DNA from: Streptomyces sp. NBC_01288
GTDB taxonomy: Bacteria; Actinomycetota; Actinomycetes; Streptomycetales; Streptomycetaceae
DNA: 64,000 bases
Reading direction: 5' to 3'
Assembly: GCF_035982055.1 (NCBI RefSeq)
Contig: NZ_CP108427.1
Span: forward strand, 372,001-436,000
Position numbers and translations under genes: made by a program. A model generated the notes under the pieces. The model had not been told where the DNA came from, did not search any database, and saw only the letters and a list, made by a program, of their open reading frames with translations. Position 1 is the stretch's first letter, and every line of letters begins with the position of its first letter. Below are positions 7,676-16,353 of this stretch, in pieces.

Positions 7676-8248
7676 GAGACGTTCCTGTTCGACGCCGACA
7701 GCCGTCATCCCGCAGCGGCGGAAGCGGTCGGTGCCGGATCACTGTTCGCGCCGGCACCAGGCAAGGGGCTGCCGGCCCATCGCGAGGGCGGCGGAACCCT
7801 GCGCACCTACGCGCAGTTGAGGAAGCCCGAGGACTGGCTCGCCGACGTCTGCACCACCGATGCGGCAACCCTGACCGCCGAGGTCGCGAAGGAGTACGAC
7901 GGCTGGGCCTCCGAACTCACCGCCCTGATCGCCGACAGCGACACCCCGCCGGTCCTGCGCCGCATCTTCACACTGCCGGCCGGGCACCGCTGGGTGCGGA
8001 TACCGGGGGTGACGCTGCTCGGAGACGCGGCCCACCTCAGGGCACCCAACGGTGGAGGCGCCAACCTGGCCATGTTGGACGGCACCGAACTCGGCCAGGC
8101 CCTCGCCGCACACCCCCATGACATGGAGTCGGCGCTCGACGGGCACGAGCGGAGCCTGTTCGCCCGGGCCGCCGCCGTAGAAGCGAACGACGACGACGCG
8201 CCCCACAGCATGCTTGCCCTGACGACCGGGGCCGAGCGCGACGCATGA
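7676..8248 (+). pseudogene. 3' remnant of a FAD-dependent monooxygenase (TetX/PHBH-like) gene
   Basis: About 190 codons match the C-terminal half of FAD-binding monooxygenases: ETFLFDADSRHPAAAEAVG, GKGLPAHREGGGTLRTY, and the second FAD motif as VRIPGVTLLGDAAHLRAPNG, followed by GANLAMLDGTELG. The N-terminal Rossmann GxGxxG region is absent. The family usually has ~370-390 residues, so about half is missing. The open frame extends to 7592, but that part is antisense to the TetR remnant and has no monooxygenase character. Together with that remnant it fills 7526-8248; nothing else is evident between the permease and the phosphotransferase. Confidence 0.7.
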
Positions 8249-8260
8249 CGCATGACGCAT
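8240..8260. repeat. Tandem 7-bp repeat, three copies
   Basis: GACGCAT is repeated three times without gaps (8240-8246, 8247-8253, 8254-8260), and the stop codon of the monooxygenase remnant lies across the first junction. It is probably a slippage product in non-selected DNA. Confidence 0.8.
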
Positions 8261-8323
8261 GCCTCACAGCACCGTGAAGCTCGCCTACAGGCCGCCCACT
8301 TCGGCCTCGCCGAACCAGCCGCC

Positions 8324-9148
8324 CTACGGTCCGACGACGAGCCGTGACCAGACCTCGGCACGGTCACGGATGTGGTCGATGTCCCGTACGTACAGGGCGA
8401 GATGCCCCTCCGCGATGTGCCGCTGGAAGTTCTCGTCACCGGCCGCGGCCGCTTCTTGCATGAAGTCCGCGAGGGACTCCAGCCGGGGTGCGGCCATGTC
8501 CATCGCCGACTGCCGTTCCTGGCGGGTGCAGCCGTACGCGTCGAGGAAGTCCCGGGCGCGGTAGGCCTGTTGCTCGGTCGTGCCCCAGCCGTCGTGGTTG
8601 TCGGGGTGGGTGAGCGGGGCGTAGCGGTAGAGGGCGTAGGCGAGGTCCCAGGCGCGGGGGCCGGGGTGGGCGGCGTCGAAGTCGATGAGCCCTACGGCCC
8701 TTTCGCCGGTGAAGACGCAGTTGTACGGGGCGAAGTCGCCGTGACAGATCACCTCGACCGGCGCGAGCGCGTCGAACTGCCAGTCGCCGCCCGGGTGTTG
8801 GGCGAGGTCGGTGGTCGCGTCGTGATAGCGGCGCAGGAGGCGGGCCGAGGTGGTGAGGGCCTGGCTGCCGCGGATCGCGTCGGGCAGAGGGTAGTTGCCG
8901 ACGTCGCCCGCCAGGTAGGTCAGGATCAACCGGCCCTGTTCATCGGTGCCGTGCGCGGCGGGAGCACCTTCGAAGCCCTGGCGTTCGAGGTGGTCCAGCA
9001 ACCGCCGCACGGCGGGGGTCCAGGGCATGACCGGCTTCCGTACGGTCTCACCGACACGGAAGACGCGTGCGGTGCCGCCGCCGGTCAACTCCTGCTCGTC
9101 CGCCTCCACATCCCCTTCGTCGGAGTACGGGCGGGGGTCGGCGGACAT
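8324..9148 (-). CDS. Aminoglycoside phosphotransferase-family (APH) kinase
   Basis: A 274-aa protein-kinase-like phosphotransferase. The N-lobe has GGGTARVFRVGETVRKP, with a Lys in the ATP-binding position; the catalytic loop is CHGDFAPYN and the Mg-binding motif is GLIDFDAAH. This is the APH/choline-kinase pattern. The ATG at 9148 has GAGGAGA 6-7 nt upstream and is preferred to the in-frame ATG at 9190. Substrates of such proteins range from antibiotics to small metabolites; no resistance function should be assumed. It is divergent from the gene at 9247. Confidence 0.82.
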   Translation of the reverse strand: MSADPRPYSDEGDVEADEQELTGGGTARVFRVGETVRKPVMPWTPAVRRLLDHLERQGFEGAPAAHGTDEQGRLILTYLAGDVGNYPLPDAIRGSQALTTSARLLRRYHDATTDLAQHPGGDWQFDALAPVEVICHGDFAPYNCVFTGERAVGLIDFDAAHPGPRAWDLAYALYRYAPLTHPDNHDGWGTTEQQAYRARDFLDAYGCTRQERQSAMDMAAPRLESLADFMQEAAAAGDENFQRHIAEGHLALYVRDIDHIRDRAEVWSRLVVGP

Positions 9149-9246
9149 GTGGATCTCCTCGTGTACCGGCGAAGGCGGATTGTCGATCAAGTAGCTTACG
9201 TGGGCGGCCTGTTACCGTGCTGCGGTCGAAAAAAAGGGGGGATGCG

Positions 9247-10182
9247 ATGTCGGCGGCCGTAGAGATGGAGAGGGTGTGGGCACCGTCTGTCTTCGATCTC
9301 TTGGCAGGGCGACGTCCTCTGTGGTGGACCGTCGGCCCGGCAGGGGAACTCGCCGTTCTGCTCGTTCATCGGAAGTACCTGCACCGGATCCACTACATCA
9401 AGGGCTGGGTGGGATGGGGCCCGCAGCTGCCGTTCGACGGGGTGTTGGTGATGCGGCGCGCCGACGGATCAGTTCGACGCCGACCGATCAAGGACGTGCG
9501 GGTGTGGCCCAGTCACATCGCCCTTCTCCCGGACTCCCGGCTCCTCGTCGCGGGCGGTCGCACGCGCAAGGAGGACACGGGTTCGTGGAGGCCGAACGCC
9601 GCCGTGTTCTCCCTGACGAGCGGCGAACAGCAGGACTCCTTCTGCATCGGCGACGACATCCCGGCCTTGGTGACCGACCACTACGGATCGATCTGGACGG
9701 CCCACGGTGACGAAGGCATCTACGGAGGGCATCCGGAGTCGGGGGCCGGGCTCGCCGGATGGAGTGGCGCGGGGGAAGCGATCTGGGCCCCTGAAGGCCG
9801 CCTCCCCGACAGACCTTTGCATGGTTGCACCGCCGCCACCGAGGGCGACCGGGTGTGGCTGATCTGGTACTCCGGCACCCGTCGCGGCGGCACGTTCCTC
9901 ACGCGGATCACCCCCTCCACGGGCGAGGTGACCAGCTGGCCCAGCCCTGTCCCCCAACCGGACGGATTCGCCGTACGCGGCGATCGGGCGGTCCTGACCA
10001 AACGCGACCACAACGAGCCGACGACCGAAGTCGTCCGGGCCGAGCTGCTCGGCGACACCTGGACCGTGATCGAACGGCACAAGACCCGAGTGCCAGGGCG
10101 GGTTGTCCTGCGCTGCGGTCAAGGGCGCGACGGCTCTCTGTGGCTTCGCGCCGGCGACACCTGGCTTCGCATCGAGGCCTGA
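9247..10182 (+). CDS. Hypothetical protein, beta-propeller-like
   Basis: A 311-aa protein of unknown function. The ATG at 9247 is preceded by an AGGGGGG ribosome site; the longer frame from 9067 overlaps the phosphotransferase gene and is not supported. There is no signal peptide. Repeated short beta-type segments (LVHRKYLHRIHYIKGW, GSIWTAHGDEGIYG, RVWLIWYSGTRRGGTFL, GSLWLRAGDTWLRIEA) suggest a WD40-like or quinoprotein-like propeller of four to six blades. I do not recognise a characterised family. Confidence 0.65.
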   Translation: MSAAVEMERVWAPSVFDLLAGRRPLWWTVGPAGELAVLLVHRKYLHRIHYIKGWVGWGPQLPFDGVLVMRRADGSVRRRPIKDVRVWPSHIALLPDSRLLVAGGRTRKEDTGSWRPNAAVFSLTSGEQQDSFCIGDDIPALVTDHYGSIWTAHGDEGIYGGHPESGAGLAGWSGAGEAIWAPEGRLPDRPLHGCTAATEGDRVWLIWYSGTRRGGTFLTRITPSTGEVTSWPSPVPQPDGFAVRGDRAVLTKRDHNEPTTEVVRAELLGDTWTVIERHKTRVPGRVVLRCGQGRDGSLWLRAGDTWLRIEA

Positions 10183-10317
10183 ACCACCGCGCCGAACGGA
10201 ACCTCGCGCGTGTCGAGAGCTGGTCGACGGGGACGTCCGACAGCTGCTTCCGCGCACAAACAGCCCTGCACGAAAGGCAGTTGCCGATCCCATCCCGGCC
10301 GTGAACGATCTCCGACC

Positions 10318-11094
10318 ATGAGGACGAACCCCGCCCACTCCCCTCCCCGCCCGCTCGCCCTGATCACCGGAGCAGGGCGAACCGTCGGCATCGGCGCGGG
10401 TATCGCACGTCAGCTCGCGGCCTCCGGCTGGGACATCGCCCTCACCTACTGGACTCCCTACGACGAACGCATGGCCTGGGGACCCGAGGCCGGCGCGACC
10501 TCCGCCATCACCGACACCCTCACTCAACAGGGCGCCGCCACCACGGCAGTTGAGGCGGACCTCGCCGACCCGGACGCCCCGGCCCGTGTCTTCGACGAGG
10601 TCGAGCGCGAACTGGGCGGTGTCACGGCCCTGGTGATGTGCCACTGCGAGTCCGTCGACTCCGGCCTGCTCGACACCACCGTCGAGAGCTTCGACCGGCA
10701 CTTCGCGGTCAACACCCGCGCCACCTGGCTGCTGATCCGCGAGTACGGCCGACGGTTCGCCGCCGCGCCGGGCAGCGGCCGGATCATCGCCCTCACCAGC
10801 GATCACACCGTGAACAATCTCCCGTACGGCGCCAGCAAGGGCGCCCTGGACCGCATCACCCTGGCCGCCGCGCACGAACTCGCCCACCTCGGCATCACCG
10901 CCAATGTCATCAACCCCGGGCCGGTGGACACCGGTTGGATGACCGACGAGGGCCGCGCGCACGTGCTCCGGCAGACGCCGCTCAACCGCCTCGGTACCCC
11001 GCAGGACACCGCCCACCTCGTCGACTTCCTCTGCTCACCGCAGGGCCAGTGGATCAACGGCCAACTCCTCATGAGCAACGGCGGGTTCGCATAG
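10318..11094 (+). CDS. SDR family oxidoreductase
   Basis: A 258-aa short-chain dehydrogenase. The cofactor motif is TGAGRTVGIGAGIA near the N-terminus, an extended glycine loop seen in some 3-oxoacyl-ACP-reductase-like SDRs. The catalytic Y-x3-K is in NLPYGASKGALDR, with the upstream serine in LTSDH. The C-terminus INGQLLMSNGGFA is the usual SDR end (normally DGG). Start chosen at ATG 10318 because the domain begins directly after. It is convergent with the HxlR-peroxiredoxin gene. Substrate unknown. Confidence 0.85.
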   Translation: MRTNPAHSPPRPLALITGAGRTVGIGAGIARQLAASGWDIALTYWTPYDERMAWGPEAGATSAITDTLTQQGAATTAVEADLADPDAPARVFDEVERELGGVTALVMCHCESVDSGLLDTTVESFDRHFAVNTRATWLLIREYGRRFAAAPGSGRIIALTSDHTVNNLPYGASKGALDRITLAAAHELAHLGITANVINPGPVDTGWMTDEGRAHVLRQTPLNRLGTPQDTAHLVDFLCSPQGQWINGQLLMSNGGFA

Positions 11095-11155
11095 AACCCG
11101 GGCGGCCGACCCCGCGAGGGTCCCAAACAGCCACCCCCTTATGGAGACACCCACC

Positions 11156-12022
11156 TCACGCCGCACGTGCGCAATCCTCTGCCAGCCGCAGGCTCCGCGT
11201 GACGGCGTGCGGGATGTCGTCGACCGGGAACATCGCGTGTCGTACGGTCCGTTCGGCGTCGACGATCAGGATCAGGCGTTTGTGGCGCAGGCGGCCGGCG
11301 CCTCGGAAGGTCGGGAGTCGTAGGGCCGCGCCCAGTTGGTGGTGGGCGTCGGACAGGAGCGGATACGGGATCTCCTCGATGCGAGCGAACTCCGCTTGCT
11401 CATAAGTGAGTTGGGTGCTGACGCCGCGTACGTCCACGCCCGCCCGGCGGAAGTCGGGCCAGGCGTCGCGGAAGAGGCGGTTCTCCAGGGTGCAGCCCGC
11501 GACTCCCGGGATCCGCTCGTCCCAGTCGACTCCCGTGCCGGGGTAGGTGAACAGCACGGTCGCGGTGGCGTCCGGCGAGATCACGGGCAGGTCGGTGCCC
11601 TGTGTGCCCGGGAGTTGGAGGTCTTCGGGCACGCGGGTGCCGACCAGGGCGTCCATACGGGCATGCTCGGCGCCGTCGGCGTCGGCCGTGGCGGTGAGGC
11701 TTCCGTTGCCGAGCACCCATCGGTCACCCCAGTCCTGCATGCCGACGAGCAGCGGGAGCAGCGCGACCCCCGCATCGGTAAGTACGTACTCGTAGCGCAC
11801 CGGACGTCGCTGATAGAGCTTGCGGTGCAGCACCCCGTTCGCGACGAGTCGGCCCAGCCGCTCGGTGAGGACGTTGCGGGACAGGCCGATCTCGGCGGCC
11901 AGCGCGTCGAAGCGGACGTGGCCGCGGGCGATCTCCCGCAGGATCAGAACGTTCCACCAGTCCCCCAGGACCACGGCGGCCTGGGCGATGCCGCAGGTCT
12001 CGTCGGCGTTGTGCTTCCTCAT
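11156..12022 (-). CDS. HxlR-type winged-helix regulator fused to a peroxiredoxin domain
   Basis: A 288-aa two-domain protein. Residues ~5-105 are an HxlR-type winged helix (CGIAQAAVVLGDWWNVLILRE ... VLTERLGRLVANGVL), including the family's N-terminal sensor cysteine C10. Residues ~130-288 are a thioredoxin-fold AhpC/BCP-like domain (LFTYPGTGV ... VAGCTLENRLFRDAWPDF) with peroxidatic-type C177. C284 near the end is the only other cysteine and could act as resolving residue. The arrangement suggests that peroxide or electrophile chemistry is coupled directly to DNA binding. A -10-like TACTAT ends 6 nt before the ATG, so the mRNA may be leaderless. It is divergent from an enolase gene. Confidence 0.85.
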   Translation of the reverse strand: MRKHNADETCGIAQAAVVLGDWWNVLILREIARGHVRFDALAAEIGLSRNVLTERLGRLVANGVLHRKLYQRRPVRYEYVLTDAGVALLPLLVGMQDWGDRWVLGNGSLTATADADGAEHARMDALVGTRVPEDLQLPGTQGTDLPVISPDATATVLFTYPGTGVDWDERIPGVAGCTLENRLFRDAWPDFRRAGVDVRGVSTQLTYEQAEFARIEEIPYPLLSDAHHQLGAALRLPTFRGAGRLRHKRLILIVDAERTVRHAMFPVDDIPHAVTRSLRLAEDCARAA

Positions 12023-12028
12023 GCACCC

Positions 12029-13406
<1,378 letters not shown>

Positions 13407-13443
13407 ACCCTCGACGTCGGAGGTCAGGTGGTGGGCTGCGCCT

Positions 13444-13481
13444 CGACGACGGCGAACACTCCGGCGGGAGTCACGTCGTCG
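13444..13481. terminator. Hairpin between convergent genes (enolase and ABM monooxygenase)
   Basis: CGACGACG (13444-13451) pairs with CGTCGTCG (13474-13481), and an inner ACTCC/GGAGT stem (13458-13462 and 13467-13471) closes a 4-nt loop. There is no U-run, as usual in streptomycetes. The position between two convergent stops fits a bidirectional terminator. Confidence 0.5.
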
Positions 13482-13500
13482 CGGCGCGGGCCGGCTCCGA

Positions 13501-13797
13501 TCAGGAGACCTTGCTCCCCAGCAGGTCGACCGGGGCGATCACCGGCGGCGCGCTGAGCTTCGTCTTCGCCGCCTCTCCCAACGCGGCGGCGATCCGGCCC
13601 GCCAGGTGCGCCTGGCGGCCCTGCTCGTCCTCGAAAGTGTCGAACACCCCGAAGGTGGTGGCGTTCTCACGGAACGCGAACCACGTCACCGTGTCCTCTT
13701 CCCGCTCGGCCAACTCCTGGGCACCGCGCAACATGGCCGCTACCTCGTCGGCGTACTCCGGCTTGGCCTCGATGCGTACCAACAGACCGACCTTCAC
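13501..13797 (-). CDS. Putative quinol/antibiotic-biosynthesis monooxygenase (ABM domain)
   Basis: A 98-aa single-domain protein of the dimeric alpha/beta-barrel ABM family (VGLLVRIEAKPEYADEVAAM ... TVTWFAFREN ... GVFDTFEDEQGRQAHL). The GTG at 13797 has AAGGAG 8 nt upstream and gives the normal family length; the frame extending to 13842 is not needed. Members such as YgiN act on quinols, while others handle polyketides without cofactors, so the substrate cannot be fixed. It is divergent from the GlxA-type regulator. Confidence 0.82.
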   Translation of the reverse strand: MKVGLLVRIEAKPEYADEVAAMLRGAQELAEREEDTVTWFAFRENATTFGVFDTFEDEQGRQAHLAGRIAAALGEAAKTKLSAPPVIAPVDLLGSKVS

Positions 13798-13909
13798 TGT
13801 GACCACTCCTTGCGATCGAACCACCGGGCTCCCGGCGCACAACGAACGTATGGCGGCGCCTGGCGATCACATCAGCGGCAGAAACGACACGGTTGATACT
13901 GTTCCCGCC

Positions 13910-14872
13910 ATGCGGGTAGCGGTCGTCGTCTACGACGGAGTGTTCGACTCGGGTCTCTCGGCCATCCTTGACGTGCTGAGCAACGCCAACGCGCTCGGCG
14001 GCCAGATCCACGAGTCCTCGCCCACCTGGAAGGTGACCCTGGTCGGCCCGGCGCCTCAGGTGCGGACAGGTGCCGGACTCCTCGTGGCGCCCGAGCCGCT
14101 CGATGTCGCCGATACCGCCGACCTCCTGGTCGTACCGGCACTCGGGGAGAGCGATCCCTCGGCGCTGCTCGACCATGTCGGCGGCGACGTGTCCCTGCCC
14201 GTCCGCGAGCTGATCGCCCGAACTCGCCATCGTGGTACGCCCATTGCCTCGGCGTGCGCGGGTACCTTCCTGCTGGCCGAGGCGGGCGTGCTGGACGGGC
14301 TGCGCGCCACGACGACCTGGTGGCTGTCGCCGGCGTTCCGGGGCCGGTATCCCAAGGTCCAGCTCGACCACAGCCGGATGGTCATCGGCTGCGAGGGCAT
14401 CACCACCGCCGGCGCGGCCTTCGGCCATGTCGATCTCGCGCTGGCGATCGTCCGGGCCGGCAGCCCCGCGCTCGCCGACCTGGTCGCCCGCTACCTCGTG
14501 GTCGACGAACGCCCCTCGCAGGCCGCGTACACGATTCCCAGCGCGCTGGCCCAGAGCGATCCCACCGTCACGGCCTTCGAGGTCTGGACCCGTGAGCATC
14601 TGGCCGAGCCCCTCAGCATCCCCGAGGCGGCCAGGGCCATCGGCGTCAGCGAACGCACCCTGCAACGTGCCGTGCAGCGCACGGTCGGGTCGTCCCCGAT
14701 CCGTTTCGTCCAGGACCTGCGGATCGAGCGCGCGTCACATCTCCTGCGCACCACCGGCCTCTCCCTGGAGACCATTGCCAGGAAGGTCGGCTACGAGCAC
14801 CCCAACACGCTGCGGGTGCTCCTCCGCGAACGCACCGGGAAGACGACGTCGGCGCTGCGTGGCAGCAAGTGA
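13910..14872 (+). CDS. GlxA-family AraC-type regulator (DJ-1/PfpI plus HTH_18)
   Basis: A 320-aa regulator. Residues ~1-185 form a DJ-1/PfpI-like domain, with the elbow cysteine in ASACAGTFLLAEAGV. Residues ~215-315 carry two AraC helix-turn-helix motifs (LSIPEAARAIGVSERTLQRAVQ and LSLETIARKVGYEHPNTLRVLL). Start at ATG 13910 with no long N-terminal extension. Such proteins sense small molecules or redox state with the DJ-1 domain and usually activate neighbouring genes; the divergent ABM gene and the convergent oxidoreductase are possible targets. Confidence 0.88.
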   Translation: MRVAVVVYDGVFDSGLSAILDVLSNANALGGQIHESSPTWKVTLVGPAPQVRTGAGLLVAPEPLDVADTADLLVVPALGESDPSALLDHVGGDVSLPVRELIARTRHRGTPIASACAGTFLLAEAGVLDGLRATTTWWLSPAFRGRYPKVQLDHSRMVIGCEGITTAGAAFGHVDLALAIVRAGSPALADLVARYLVVDERPSQAAYTIPSALAQSDPTVTAFEVWTREHLAEPLSIPEAARAIGVSERTLQRAVQRTVGSSPIRFVQDLRIERASHLLRTTGLSLETIARKVGYEHPNTLRVLLRERTGKTTSALRGSK

Positions 14873-14884
14873 TGTCGGGCCGCT

Positions 14885-15817
14885 TCAGGGGATGAGCACG
14901 ATCTTTCCGCGCGTGTGGCGCTGCTCCAGTTCGGCGAACGCCTCGCGGACGTCGTCGAGCGGGTAGGTCGCGGCGATCGGGATCTCGATACGGCCGGAGG
15001 CGACGAGGTCGGCCATCTCGGTGAGGACCTCGCGGGTGGAGGCGTCGGCGCTGCCTGCGCTCTTGGTGCCGAGTTCCTGTGCCTTCTGGAACGAGATGAT
15101 CGTCTCGATCCGGTCCCTGGAAATACCTAGTTCTACGGCGAGTTGGACGTACTGGGGGCCGAAGAGGTCGATGAACGCGTCGATCCCGTCGGGTGCCGCC
15201 GCGGTGAGCGCACCGGCGAGCTGGTCGCCGTACGGCACCGGGGTCGCGCCGTGGGCGGTGAGCCAGTCGGCGTTGGCGGGCGAGGCGATGCCGAGGACGT
15301 GCGCGCCCCGTACGGCGAGGAGTTGGACGACGATGGTACCCACGCCCCCGGCGGCGGCCGAGACGGCGACGGTCTCACCGGGCTTGGGGGCCACCGCTTC
15401 GACGGCGGCCCACGCGGTGCAGCCGACGACGTAGAGGGCGCCGGCCACCTCCCAACTCAGGGCCTCCGGCTTGAGGATGAGCTGCGACACCGGCACGACG
15501 ACGTGGGTGGCCTGGCTGGAGCGCTGCCAGGAGAAGCCGAGAACCTCGTCGCCGAGGCCGAAGTCGGTTACGCCCTCGCCGAGTTCGGTGACGACGCCGG
15601 CGAGGTCGCTCCCCTGGCCGGACGGGAAGGTCGCGGGGAACCGCTCGTGCATCGCGCCCGAACGGATGGCCGCCTCACCGGGGTTGATGGCGGCCGCCCG
15701 TACCTCCACGAGGACTTCCCCTGCGGCGGGTTGAGGCATCGACACCTCGACAACGCGGAGGACATCACGGTCGCCGTACTCGTCGAAGCGCACTGCTCGC
15801 GCTCGGGTGGTGCTCAT
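14885..15817 (-). CDS. NADP-dependent quinone oxidoreductase-type MDR enzyme
   Basis: A 310-aa zinc-independent medium-chain dehydrogenase/reductase. GroES-like N-terminal domain (VLVEVRAAAINPGEAAIRSG) and Rossmann domain with AAAGGVGTIVVQLLAVRGAHV binding NADP(H). No structural zinc cysteines are visible, matching the quinone oxidoreductase branch. The ATG overlaps the stop of the upstream MarR gene by one base (TGATG), so the two are co-transcribed and the MarR protein is the likely repressor. Convergent with the GlxA gene only 12 bp away. Confidence 0.88.
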   Translation of the reverse strand: MSTTRARAVRFDEYGDRDVLRVVEVSMPQPAAGEVLVEVRAAAINPGEAAIRSGAMHERFPATFPSGQGSDLAGVVTELGEGVTDFGLGDEVLGFSWQRSSQATHVVVPVSQLILKPEALSWEVAGALYVVGCTAWAAVEAVAPKPGETVAVSAAAGGVGTIVVQLLAVRGAHVLGIASPANADWLTAHGATPVPYGDQLAGALTAAAPDGIDAFIDLFGPQYVQLAVELGISRDRIETIISFQKAQELGTKSAGSADASTREVLTEMADLVASGRIEIPIAATYPLDDVREAFAELEQRHTRGKIVLIP

Positions 15818-16269
15818 CAGGTCTCCTTCGTCAGGGGTGTTGGGCTGGGTGGGGTGGTGGCGCGGAGCACGGCGAGCGCATTGGCCAGGTGGCCGAGTGC
15901 GGTGTCCGGGAGTGGGGCGGACAGCCGTGTCACGAGTTCGCGGTCGAACACGGGACCCGCCTCCGCCACCAACTCCCGCCCGGCCGCCGTCAGTTCGACG
16001 ATCGAGGAGCGGCGGTCGGCGGGGTGGGGGCGCCGGGTGCAGTGGCCGAGCCTCTCCAGCCGGTCGACGGCCTGACTCGCGCCGCCGACCGTGATCGAGA
16101 GGGCGGCGGCTATGTCGTTCACCCGGCAGGAACCCTCGCGCTCCACGACGAGCATCACGTTCAGACCACCCAGGGTCACGTCGCACTCCTGCCTGAGCCG
16201 GGCGTCGATCCCGTTCCACAGGTCGGTCTCGAAGCGCACCAGGTCGTCGAAGAGCTGCCGCAGGTCCAC
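15817..16269 (-). CDS. MarR-family transcriptional regulator
   Basis: A 150-aa winged-helix repressor (VTLGGLNVMLVVEREGSCRVNDI, then SITVGGASQAVDRLERLG and the wing HPADRRSSIVELTAAGREL). I choose the GTG at 16269 because GGAAGGA lies 8 nt upstream. The longer start, ATG 16296, has no ribosome site and would lie inside the large palindrome at 16283-16333. It is coupled to the downstream oxidoreductase. MarR proteins bind symmetric sites in their own promoter and are released by phenolics, quinones or oxidants, which suits a quinone-oxidoreductase target. Confidence 0.88.
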   Translation of the reverse strand: MDLRQLFDDLVRFETDLWNGIDARLRQECDVTLGGLNVMLVVEREGSCRVNDIAAALSITVGGASQAVDRLERLGHCTRRPHPADRRSSIVELTAAGRELVAEAGPVFDRELVTRLSAPLPDTALGHLANALAVLRATTPPSPTPLTKET

Positions 16270-16282
16270 GGGCGGGGTCCTT

Positions 16283-16333
16283 CCAACGAGATGCATTAGC
16301 TCTAATCATATTAGAGCTAATGCATCTCGTTGG
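16283..16333. promoter_or_regulatory. 51-bp perfect palindrome, MarR operator candidate
   Basis: Two perfectly complementary 24-bp arms (16283-16306 and 16310-16333) flank the 3-nt centre CAT. The core TTAGCTCTAAT/ATTAGAGCTAA has the size and symmetry of a MarR operator. It lies immediately upstream of the MarR start and 20 bp after the stop of the MMPL gene, which is transcribed in the same direction. In RNA it would form a very strong hairpin, so it may also end the MMPL transcript. Confidence 0.75.
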
Positions 16334-16353
16334 CTACCGGTGGTCCCGCGTGA

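Noticed and set aside
16270..16296. MarR start at ATG 16296
   Set aside because: No ribosome site and located within the palindrome; GTG 16269 has GGAAGGA at good distance.
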